Assembly: GCA_028564705.1 (NCBI GenBank)
Contig: JAPXFQ010000074.1
Coordinates: 930,001 to 994,000, forward strand
Source of the DNA: Apricaphanius iberus
Lineage: Eukaryota; Chordata; Actinopteri; Cyprinodontiformes; Aphaniidae
Length of the DNA: 64,000 nucleotides
Direction of reading: 5' to 3'
Shown here: in pieces, positions 35,945 to 48,300 of the stretch
How the letters are laid out: each line of letters starts with the position of its first letter
Numbering within the stretch: position 1 is the first letter of the stretch
Made by a program: the position numbers and the translations under genes
The notes under the pieces: generated by a model
Seen by the model: only the letters and a program-made list of their open reading frames with translations
What the model was told of the DNA's origin: nothing
Database searches by the model: none

Positions 35945-38900
35945 TTTGTCCATCATTTTGACTGAGGTTCCTAAAAAATCTGGTCATAATGTAATTTTAC
36001 CAGTCAATTGTATGCATTGTGGTGGTGGTCATCCCACAAATTAACACCTATTCTATAGTATTTATCTTGTATTCACTTTAAATAATTTTAATATGCTCAT
36101 AATTATAATATGTTCATATTCGGGTTTTTGCCAGTGTTTGCAGTACACGACCGGATACACAAACCTCCCTCAAGTTTCACCTTTCCATCCCTGCTGGCAT
36201 TATTCCAAAGCCTTGATCCAAACAGCTGACAGATGTGTGTGACCCAACACATGATATTCCCGAACGTTGAGCTCACCCACAGAGAGTGTCACAGAGCTGT
36301 TCTAAGGTTGCAACAACCTGCAGTGGAAGGCTCTCTACATCCTCACGTTTTTCCTTGATAATTTAATTCTGAAACAAAAAGCGGACTCAACAGACCACTT
36401 GAAGTTTTGCTATTAATCCAGATTTTTTTTTCTTTCTGTTTCTAAGCACAAAGAAGCCTTAATATAAACACATTTAAACCAAGAGGTTAATTTTGTAGTG
36501 TAGATGAAACATTGTTAGTTCATTATGTTTCTGAATTCTGAAATTATATTCAGTATTTCTGCACTGCCAGCCCTACTTGCACTTTGTTGTGATTTCTCTG
36601 CGGTGGGCAGAGGCTGTTGGTGACATACCAGCGCAACAGGTTGGCCCAGCAGAGTCCTTTTCCTTGTGTCAATTTATGTGTTTGTCTCGGTTCAGTTTAT
36701 GGCTCACTTCTGGAAAGAACACACATTTTCTCTCCTTACTTCCTCCTCAGAAACAATCCCTTTATTGTGAGCTCAAAGGTCTTTTTGAGTTCTCTGAGAT
36801 TTCCCAGCATGTCTGTGATGTCAACTCGCACAACAATTACAGCTGTTACAGTGATGAAGAATAATCTAGTGGCTCTCTCTTAAAAGAACCAGACAAGAAA
36901 CCTATTTTAACCCTAAAGGTTGAGGAATATGTTCATAGAAAGCTTCTGCAGAACTGTCATGGCTGCTCAGGTTTACCAGCAGTTCTAATGTGAGGCTTAT
37001 TCTGACAGTTAGTTACTAGATGTGCTCACCAGTGTGCTCATACTGGTGTGTATGTGTGACATAATACAGGTGAATTCCACCACTGGTGTGTCTCTCTGTG
37101 TCATATCTGGGGAATGTGACGGAAGACTTCCTTGTGGCAGCTGGGTGGAGACTAATTATGAGGCCGGGTTCTTTTCCTGACACTTCCATTAGAGCACCGG
37201 GTTGTGCACAGCAGGCACGGAGGGAGACATCAGGACCGCAGAACAATCACCAGGAGTGAACGGTAAGAGAAGGAAAAATTGGGAGAGTCATGGTGTGTTT
37301 GGCACTTTTTATCATTTGCGAACTGAGCTGAACAGACACTCTGCAGACAATGCATTATTTTTTAGTATATATGTTAGGGCTGTAAGAAAATATCGATATG
37401 CCAATATATCACAATATTTTCTGTAACAATATTATATCGATATTCAAGAGCAAAGAATCTATTTTTGGCACCACAATTATTTTGGCGGTAAAATTGAAAG
37501 TAGGACAGGTATTTTGTGGCTTTTTAACCTCCTTCGTATCAGTGGATTAACTAGAACTAGTAATAAACTGGATGAGTTATGGATGAAACATTTTGGAGTG
37601 TTTAGGATGGTGAATAAGGTGTTCCAGGAAAACCATTATGATTTTTATAGCTTAAATAAACAGGCCTTTCTTGTTTTCATTTCTATTTTTAATTTTCTAA
37701 GTTGAGGGTATTTTTTGAAAGATATTTAACATTTGGTCTTTCCTCCTTTTTTTGTTCCATAACGACAGACTCTGTGAATAATGAAGTAGTATTTTTTTTT
37801 ACGTGTCTTGGATGTTCTTAGAATTGTGGCCATACTTGGTGTAGATTCTCTGGCATCCAGGACAATCCTGGACTTGGACCTGTTTATGTTCTGTGACAAT
37901 GTTTTACTTCTCATCTGCATGGCTGCTTCAGTCCTCATAATGAAATGGGATGTTCAACTTTTAAGTCAGTGTTAGGACCACCACACATATCCTAACATCT
38001 CAAAAACATGACATTGTGTTCAAAGCACAGCAATGTGCAAATCAAGGAGGCCAGTTTCATTTAATTTACCTTTTGAATCAAATAAGTATTTTTAAATTGA
38101 ATTGAATACTTTGGTCAGTGATTTATATGACTTTAACAGTCCTATTAGTTTGTTTTTCGTAACACCATTTTAGAAACTTGAAACTCCTGACTCAACCTTT
38201 GGTAAGACAGGTGGAACAGTTTTGTAGAGTCTAAACAGTAAAAGAGACAGGACAAACCAGCTGTGTTAGCTTTTGAGTGTTTAATATCAAATGGAATCCT
38301 GCTACTTCAACTTGGGAAGCTTTAATCCCTTACCTCTCCCTGACCTGCCCCAGGCGTTACCATCCAACGCCTATGAATTTCCAGCATTCCTATTGTTGGT
38401 TCTCAGAGTATCATCAAGTATTAAAAAACACAGACACAGCCTTAGAGAATGGATATGCAGTCTTGGGCCAGGTTTTAATCAAATGCCACAAAATTATGAC
38501 AAAGATCATACTTTAATACAGCATCAAACGATCGTACCGGGGGATTCTCACTCAAATGGGGTGTACATATACCTCTCTACGCGCAGGGAAGCATGCGCGT
38601 CTTACATACACACAAGTGCAGTGCCTAAGTAATGGATTCCAGCTGTGCCTTCCTAGGCTGGAGCCAGGTCAAGTGAACCCCTATCAGATTTTGACAAATG
38701 TTTTCTTGGAAATCCTCATTGAGTCAATGTTCTGCCAGATCTTTGCACAAACAATCCTTCGGCCGTATCAAACATTCCTTGCTAATGGGGGAGATCTTGC
38801 AATATAGACTCTAGTTATATAAACATTCATCCTAACAGTATAACATAATATGAATCTGCCTTCTACATTTCCCCCGTCTGGCGATTTCTAAAGATCGCCA

Positions 38901-39353
38901 GACTCTAGCTAAACTAACTAATGACTAATGCATGTGAATAAAAGCATAACTGTGAGTAATAAATGAAAGTATACAAAAGTTAAGATATAAGAACTCTAGT
39001 ATGGGAATACATGCATCTTGATTAACATATAATCAATCAATTAAACTTGTGTTAGCGGTGGTTTGCTGTGTGAATTATTTGATTATATCTTTATTACATG
39101 CAACAAAAAAAAAAAAAAAAAAAAACAAGGGCAGAATTTAATGTGGACGATGTGGTTCTTAAACTAAATCACAGAATTTGGCAACTGTTTAAAGTTGTGG
39201 GACAAAGATTTATGAAAATAGGTAATTAATTTAGGTTTTACATTTACGCACCAATCTAAAATAAAACCTACTATTTGGATGGTAGATTGTAAAAATCATT
39301 TAAAAGCAAAGACACACACAGATTTGTATTAATGTGTGTTTTTTTGCTACCAG
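35942..39353. other. spacer upstream of noxa1
   Basis: No protein gene is supported. A short relic with GGGCTGTAAGAAAATATCGA lies at 37378-37450 (hAT-type fish repeat). A perfect 10-bp inverted pair sits at 38876-38903, and 21 A at 39105-39125. A noxa1 leader exon and promoter probably lie in this stretch, but I could not place them. Confidence 0.45.
38876..38903. repeat. short perfect hairpin
   Basis: GTCTGGCGAT and its exact inverse ATCGCCAGAC are separated by eight bases (TTCTAAAG), directly after a run of C. It could be part of an unrecognised transposon or LTR. No function is shown. Confidence 0.6.
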
Positions 39354-39368
39354 TCTCTGCTGCTCAGA

Positions 39369-42300
39369 ATGCTGTACAACGAGTTACTGCGCCTCTGGAA
39401 TGAGTCTGTGCAGGCGGTGGATGCCAGGGACTGGGAAGGAGCTCTGGCAAAGCTGGAGCAGATCACTGAGCCTACGTCTCGCACACACTTTAATGCTGCC
39501 TCGGCTCACCTGGCACTGAGGCAACTGGACATGGCTCTGAGGGTTAGTATCAATAGTAATTCACAAGTTTTACATAAACTTTTATTCTAATACTGCAACA
39601 ATGCATGTTTGATGAAAACCATTGACTATGCAATGGGGGCAATACTGAGGAGGAGCACCAGATGACAGCACCTGATCAGTAGCTAACACTGCTGTAAAAT
39701 CAAGCTGCCACTATGACGCAGGCAGCATAGAGTACTTCCTGAGACACAATCATGAGAAGCGTCTCATTTGGTATCTAAAATGATGGAAGATATGAAACAT
39801 AAGCCACACAAAACTGTATTTTCTTGCAAGATTATCCCCATATTCTATATTCTTGACACGTTTAAATTACTCTTAAAATAGAGAGAAATAATTTGCTGAG
39901 GAAAAAAACAGGTAAACAAAAAAGCTTCCTGAGAGCATCAAAAATAGCATTTTATTAATAAAAAGTCAAAGAGCAGTATCACATGGGAAGGTTGAGGAAC
40001 ATTTCAAAGGAAAGATAATAAAACAATTTCTGATCTGTGCAAAATCTTTTTAAAACCTAAAGAATCATCCAGTGGATTCTGGCCCAGACTTGAACCTGTT
40101 CTCTTCCATCTGGTATTTCCAGTCTTTAGACTTCACCATTGCCAAAGACGAGCGGCTTGCTGTTGCCTTCTTCCAGAGAGCGGCCGTGATGATGCAAACT
40201 GACAAGTAGGTCTCCTTGACTTCAGAAACACCAGGACTGTTGACAGGAAGCAGACAATCATTTGTATGACCGTTTTCATTACTGAATATTAGTTCAACAT
40301 AAATGCAACTTAAAACATCTATGACAGCCTTGTGTCTTTGAATTGCATGTTTTATAATACTTCAGTGCTTCAGAATGACAGAAATTAAACAAACGTGCAG
40401 TAAATGAATGACTTTTTTCTTTGTTCCTTGTTAAGAAGCTTCAGATTTACTCTGAAAGATTCAACTTGCGATCAACAACAGGAAACAGAAGCAAAGGATT
40501 CATTTAAGAATCTGCTTTAATGCTTCTGCAGTGATACTGATGACCTTTTTATTGATGTGATGTGACTGAGTATTTGACATGTTCTGCATGAATGTACACA
40601 TCTAGCTCAGAGCTTCTTGGTTGACGTGCAGAGTTGTTAGAGTGTTGCTGAATTCAGCTGAACTATTTTACATTTTATGATGTGACAGCTACAATCTTCG
40701 GTGTCCTTTTTTAAATAATTTAATGTGAGAAGAATAACACAAAGTAGATTATAATTTTGTTAAAAGTTTTAAAATCTCCACCAAGCCGGAAGGAGAGCAT
40801 GAGCAAAGATACAATTTGAAGTCTTCCCACATATTCTCCTAGGGGATGTTGGTCTAGACTTTGACTGGGCCATTCTTTGACATTTGATCCATATTGTTGC
40901 ATTGTAGTTCTGACGATATGTTCAGAGTGACCAAAGTACCTTGTTCCACATATGTCCTCTGTTCACTACAGAGCTTGGGACAACTGCCAGTAGGATTTTT
41001 ATTCTCTTTCTTTCAATAAAGGTTTTATTGTCTCATCTAAAACTGTGGAGTTTTTAGTTCAGAGTTGTGTAGTAAAAAAAATCTCCTACCACTGCTGGGT
41101 CACTGCAGCTCCTCCAGAGTTACCACCGGCCTCTTGGATGGTTTCTGGATTAATGCTCCTCTTGTCCAGACTAATCTTAAACTTTGGAACAACTTTGTCT
41201 ATGATCTGTTTGCTGTTTGAGAGGTGAATACGTATGAACACTGCACTTTTATTATTTCATTTTAAATAATATAAAAAAAATTATTGAATGATGTCACAAT
41301 AATGTATGCTGGTCTATCCACTGAAATTCTTATAGGATACACTGAAGTAGTAAATGTAATGTGACTAATTGTGCAAAAGTGCAGGTGGGAAATGAACACA
41401 AGCCCCTTTAATCTGTTCCTAATCTGGTACTGCTGACTACAGTCCCCACTGCCAGGTCTGCAGGGTTTAGAAAAAATATGTAATAATTTATTTAATTTCT
41501 ATTGACTGAATAAGTATGGAAATATGTTTATTGTTTTATCTAAACAATTCTTTTCATATTAATTTCTGTTACATTGACACTTCTTTATCATTGATGAACC
41601 TGACTTGATTTTATTTTATTTTTTGCATTCATACCTATATATTAACTGTAGATCAGACAGGAAATGGGTGAAAGACATGCACAACGCTCCCAGGGTTATG
41701 AATTCAACCCATGATGACTGTGTAAAAGATGAAATGCCCCCTAATATGTGGTGGCTGCTCTACCCCTACACAATGCTTGATCTTGTCATTTGAGCCACCC
41801 ATATTTTGACTTACTGTCACTCGCCAGGAAATCAAATTTGGCTAATTACCTTTCTTGTCTCTGACAACTTAAGATTCAGCCTAAAGAAGACGAGTAGCTC
41901 TTAAAATATGTCTAAAAAGCACTACAACTGTTATAGTTTAGCATTTCTGTGAGGGACACAAAGTTACCAATGTTCTCAAACTGTGCTTTAAAAAATCTTA
42001 ATTAATTCAGTATCTAGTTAGCATTATATTTTTTTGATTATTCGTAAAGCCAGCAAATAAGAACAGACTGAGACAGATTAGGGGGATTAAATGTATTCTT
42101 TCTTAAATTTCTTGAATATAATTTAAAAAATGTCAAAATAAAATAGAATTTTTGTGTGGAAAAAAAGATGGACTTTATGATGAAAATATATAGGAAACCT
42201 GAGGTCAGTAAAGTCATACTGTATATAGACATCTGGACAGAGCCAAAGCAACAAAACATAAACCTAGAGACAATGATGCCAATGAAAGTACTATGATGAT

Positions 42301-45300
42301 TCAGTTAAATAATAGGTAGCATTTTTTGACAACACAAGTTTCGGCTAAAGGTTCGGATCAGCACAAGACAATGAAAACCATTATCACAAAATTTCAAACT
42401 GATCAGGTTCTCAAACCTATTGATAGAAATAATAAAATCATTGTGTCTGTGCAAGCTTTTTAAAGCCTGGTTTAAGATGTTTTATTTTAGATAACAATCG
42501 TTCCTTCATTCTTCTGCATGTACTTGGCGCTCTGGTCTCTGTGCAGGTGGGAGGAGGCTCTGTCAGACTGTATCTGGGCGCAGAAGCACATGAGAGGGAA
42601 CGCTGTCATTGACTACAGACAGCTGGGACTGAGATACAAACTCTACAGCTGGCAGGTCTGCAATTCAGCCTCTCACACACACACACAAACACACCTGAGA
42701 GACAACAAAGCGCCCCATTTTCAAAGTCTGAGAGGAAGACGGACAGTTTCACATATTTTACATTGTTTAGATAAGGCTTTATGGAAATACCCACATACAA
42801 AGCAGCAGTGTGTTCCTCCATCCAGTAATTGTCCTGATAAAATCCCCTTTTTTTCACATTTTAGGGTTATTATTAGAATTATTGCAATAAGAAGACAGAA
42901 TGTGCATTTCTTCATCAGATGTCCCTCTTTTGGCCCAGAGGGTAATGGTGGCGGATTATTGCAGGGAGCAGTAATGAACTCTTCTACGGCTCTTAACACT
43001 GAAAGAGTCTGTGCCTCCAGTATTTTTTCTCCAGTCTGTATTGTGTTATATGTTATGCTAAATAGCTCGAGCGATACACAACCTTTTATTTCAGAATGCC
43101 TGGAGGTTGTGCCCATAATCCCAGTGGATGAGAGATAAATCTGATGCTTCTCTAGCAGGGCTATGGTTATGGCCATTGGTCAGCAGTTCTCCCACATTCC
43201 TGTGACTCAGGTCCTGAGGAGTTGGTGCTTTGATGCAAAGGCAAACTTATATGTCCACAGAAACTGATCCAGTTTAATACTGGAGTCTACTATATGCAAA
43301 GTATTCGATACGAGGACATCTTAGTGTAGACTAGTTCTTTACTATCACATTATATACATTCTTTTTTTGGCGTAATCAATATTGCAGTTATGTTGATGGA
43401 TGCTGGAGAAGTAATACCTTTTTTTAGAGTGCAGAACAAAATTTCCCTGTAGAGTTGAAACTACTTTGCCTATGTTTTGCTTCAAAACCAGGATACGAAT
43501 ATTAGTAGAGTAATCACATCATCGATATTTGCTGCTGTGAATTATGTTGAATACCATCTAAGAGAGTTTTTACACACCCGAAGAATAAATCCATGTTTAA
43601 GTGAGAGAACTGAAATCTGTTTTTGTAATTTCTCCCCTAGGTATTATATAATGCAGCAGCTGTGTATTGTCAGATGGGCCAATGGGAGCAAGCCATGAAC
43701 GTCTTGCTGTCAGCCACTCAAGAGAGAGGACAAGGACGAGGGGGAAATATAGAGGTGGCTTTGAACAGCATTGAAGTGAGTGTTGCATCCTTTATTTCAG
43801 ACGGAGGGAGGAAACAGTCTATCGACTGATGAGAAATTTTCTATTGTTAGACTCAAAGATCCACAGCGTTGTGGTTGCATTTCAGAAACATAGGCTATAT
43901 TTCAATTAAACAATGACAATTTGTTTCCACTGTGAACACAACAAAAAAACAAAACCAGTGACTTATTGGCTAAGTTCCTCTAAAACCTGCTGATGGTCTG
44001 TTTGTCACGTAGCAGCAATGATGAGGAAATATTCTTCTCGTGGCATGTGGTGAAGGTCGGTGTCAGAGCCCCATCAGACTGTAGTCAAACAGCAGCAGGT
44101 AGAGCTGCTGGCAATGTTTTGGAAACAGGGTGAGATGTGGGCTACTTTTTTAAGTAGGGGAGACTAGAGGTGGTTGTCTCACTTTTTACTGTAGTGTGTA
44201 TGGCTCAGCATTCAAATATGATTAAAGAGATATTGGCTAAATGAAAGCCTAGGATCTTGGCTAGAATTGCAACCACCTTTCTTTCTTTAAAATGTTTTGC
44301 GGTAAAAGTTTATTACCTCTAACAGACACTCTGACCCACTGTGACAACCTACCCCATATTGGCGTTGGTTCTCAAAATGTATGGGTTGGTTGTCCCTTTC
44401 AATTTCAATGCAGTTTTTGATTAAAAATTAAGAGTTTATGAAATTGTGTAACTTTTTAATTTAAATTTTTAAAAACCACAAAAAATAGATTTGGATTAGG
44501 AAACAGCAAATAAGCAATGTTCTTGTTCAATCTCTAAAAAAAATAAATTAATGTATTATTCTTGTGAGTGATACAGAGAAGGATTGTATAGTGCTGAAAT
44601 ATATTGCCTTGTATGAATCAATAAGCTTTATTCTTTATAAACACAAAAATAAAAGTTTACCGTACTTCTTAATACAGAATTCATGCAAATCTACTAGGTC
44701 TTTAAAATGTTTTCCCAGTTGATTTTCTGAACTATTAGTTCAACTATTTAGCCATATGTCAAAGTACAAAAAAGTTTGTTTTTATAAAAAGTTTTATTTA
44801 TAAAGTCCTGATTCGCCACAGATTTCATTTTAAGGCAGGATAAGTCATTTCAAAGCAACTATACACACATTCCAATCAGTAAAATTTTTTTTTTTAAAGA
44901 AATCCTAGCAGATTGCGTAGAGTCTTTGACTGGCAGTTGTGTCTCGCTGATGCAGACTCCAATCAGAGCAATCCTCTCAGCAATCTCTTATACTGAGCAA
45001 GCATGTAGCAACAATGGAGAGAAAAAAACTCCAGTATCACTGTCATGACCATCTGGGAGTCTATGAAGACAGAGCAGAGACACAGAAAGCCAAAAGGAAT
45101 AGATGCAAGAGTACTTTGCATATAAAAAGAAAGTAAAAAGTTGATAATCAAACTCGACATGGAAGATATTCGGTCACTAGGAGCATCATCTGAATCAATC
45201 TTCCCAATCACAAAAATATGATTTTAACACTAGCAGTGTATAAGAGATGATACTAAATTTCATATGGAGCAGTGAGAAAACCAGCCCCAAGTGACCTCTT

Positions 45301-48300
45301 GACAAACAATTTTGCCAACATATAGTTTTACCTATCTTAAAGGCACAGTGTGTCATTTTCGGCCAGTAGGGGGCAGTGCATACCTAAATTATCACAAGCA
45401 TGCTGTATCTGTGTCTTCGAGTAAGAAACTCAACAACAGAGGTCCAACTAGTGCTGTTTTCAAACGCTCAATTCCGTGAGAATTATCTATTTGCAGAAAA
45501 ATGAAGCACATCAGTCTCTCTTTGATCACAAAGAGGTAAAAATGTATTTATGGCTAAACTTTTTTGCATTTTTAGGGGAAATCAATGTTTTAATAGCGGG
45601 CGTGTTCCATGAGCTTTGTCCGTACGGGCTCTTGTAGAAGTAAAGACGTCATCCAATATGGCTTTCCCCTGAAAAGAGGACCCGCGTCTATGTATTTTAA
45701 AACTGATTTTTAAAGTCATATTTTACAATATCACCTTAATTTGCTTTACATAATACTTATTACATAATATTTTAATGGCTATTTTCTAAGATGTACTGTG
45801 AAAACTACACACTGTCACTTTAATATATGTTGGATCAGAGCAAAGTTCTTATCTTTGACTTTTGATTAATTGTTGTTTTTTAAAGATAAACAAATTTGCA
45901 GTGTGAGGAAGAATTATCATTTACATGAACAAACTAAGTTGAATCTGTTTGATAAATGATTTAGGCAAGGCAATTTTATTTGTATAGCACACTTTCAACA
46001 CAGGGCAATTCAAGGTGCTTTACATATGATTAGAATGCAAATGAGCAGTTATAAGAAGAAAATAATCAAGAAAGTACAACAATGTAGGGACAAGTGAGTA
46101 AAAAACACAAGTTTAGTTCATTAATTGATCTTGCTGAAGAAAGCTCACAGTTTTTAACACAAGAAAGCATTTACAGTATTTAAGACAGTAATTTGCATGA
46201 CAATTAAAAACAATCAAGTAAAAACAGTTACTCATAAGCAAGTCTAAATAGGTAAGTTTTAATTTGAGACTTAAAAGATTTCATTGTCTCTGTAGCTTTG
46301 CATTCTCCCGGTAGTTTCTTCCAGATATGAGGAGCATAGAAACTGAAAGCTGCTTCCCCATGGTTAGTTCTGGTTCTCGGGGTGATCAGTAAACTAGAGC
46401 TGGAGGACTTGAGTGATCTGGATGGTTTGTACCTTGGTAGCAGATCTTTAATGTACTCTGGTGCTAACCCATTCAATGATTTATAAACTAATAAAAGCAC
46501 TTTGAAGTCTTTTCTCTGAGCTACAAGGAGCCATTGTAAGGACTTTAGAACTGGGGTGATGTGTTCTACTTTCTTTGTTCTAGTGAGAACATGAGCAGCA
46601 GCGTTCTGGATGGATCAGTTGCAGTTTTATGATTGATTTTTTAGGTAGACCTGTAAATATACTGTTACAGTAATCCAGGCAGCTAGACATAAGCGCATGG
46701 ATGAGTTTTTCTAGGTTTCCTTATGTCATCATTCGTTTAATCCTAGAAATGTTCCTCAGTTGATAGAAAGCTGACCTTGTTATTGCCTTTATGTGACCTT
46801 GGAGGTTCAAGTCTGAGTCCATTATTACACATAGATTTCTGGCCTGGTTGGTAGTTTCTAGTTGGACCAACTGAAGCTGTGTACTGATATTTAATTGATG
46901 TTTTTTGGATCCGAAGAGAAACACTTCAGTTTTGTTTTTGTTCAGTTGGAGGAAATTATGGGACAGCCTGCTGTTAATTTGCTCAATGCATTTATTGAGG
47001 ATTTGGATGGGTTCAACATCACCTTGTGATAATGAGATATAAAGCTGAGTGTCATCAGCATAGTTGTGGTAGTTAACATTGTTGGTGGATGTAATCTGGC
47101 TTAGTGGGAGCATGTAGATGCTAAATAGGAGGGGCCCTAGGATGGAGGTCAAATAGTACCAGTACGGTGGTTTTACCACGGTCAGTATTTGTATGGATAT
47201 CATTGAAAACTTTGACGAGGGCTGTCTCGGTGCGGTGGTACCTACGAAAACCAGACTGATAAATATCAAAGTGGTTATTCATTGCTAGGAAGCTATTTAA
47301 TTGTTGGAACACAACTTTTTCAATAATTTTACTGATAAATGGGAGATTGGAGATTGGTCTGTAGTTTTGCGTCAACGTGCTGTCTAGGTTCTTCTTCTTT
47401 AGTATTGGTTTGATAACTGCGGTTTTTAAGGCTTTGGGGAAAACACCTGATAGGAGGGATCCGTTAACTATTTTGATCAGATCTGCTCGGATGGCTGGGA
47501 GGACCTTTTTTAGAAAATTTCTTGGTAAGATATCTAAGCAGCAGGTGGCAGAGCGTAGTTTGTCAATAATTTCACCAAAGCTTGTTTGATTTATTGTTTG
47601 GAAGTGAGTCATTTTCTCTGCCTGGGTGTTAATTGGGCTCAGTGTTGGTATTGGGGTTGGAACTGATGTACTGATTGATCTTCTGATGTTCAAGATCTAT
47701 TCAGTAAAGAAGTTGGCAAATTCATTACAGGCCCTGGTGGAGTTTAGCCGGCACTCCCTTTTTCATTACGACCAGTGGATTGTTTCTCCACGGAGACTTC
47801 TTTTTACTAGAGATGGTTTTAACCTTAAGAGGTGCAATCTTATCCATCATGTCTGAGATTTTGGATAGAAAATCATCTGTCAGTTTGTTTACTGAGTGTG
47901 TGTTGGTGATTTAGATAAAGTTGGAGTGTAAATCAGTTTAAAGTTTTCAGCTGACAGTTAACAGTGGATTTACTCTGATTAGGTATGTTGGCTTGGATGG
48001 TGCTTTCAAATGAGATGCAGAAATGATCAGATAAAGCGAAATCAGTTACGGCAATGCTAGAGATATTTAAGTCTTTGCTAATAAATAGATCCAGAGTGTG
48101 TCCTCGGTTGTGTGTTGGCTCATTAATGTGTTGGATTAGGTCAAAGTTGTGAAGGGCATCATTTAATGCTTTTGTTCCGCTGTCTTGGAGTTTGTCAGTA
48201 TGAATGTTGAAGTCCCCCACAATTGCTATGTGGTCATAGACTAGGCATATTGCAGAGCAAAGGTCATTGAAGTTGTTATAAAAGTTTGAGTCAAGTTTTG

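Noticed and set aside
38277..38807. Overlapping frames of 79-113 codons upstream of noxa1
   Set aside because: No conserved motif, signal peptide or splice logic. I considered a solo LTR here but found no matching ends or target duplication.
39336..39368. Upstream in-frame ATG for noxa1
   Set aside because: It lies within the polypyrimidine tract of a strong acceptor ending at 39353, and the p67phox alignment starts at the ATG at 39369.
42518..43138. 206-codon open frame beginning near noxa1 exon 3
   Set aside because: Only the part at 42547-42655 has homology. The rest is intron read through after a good donor (CAG-GTCTGC).
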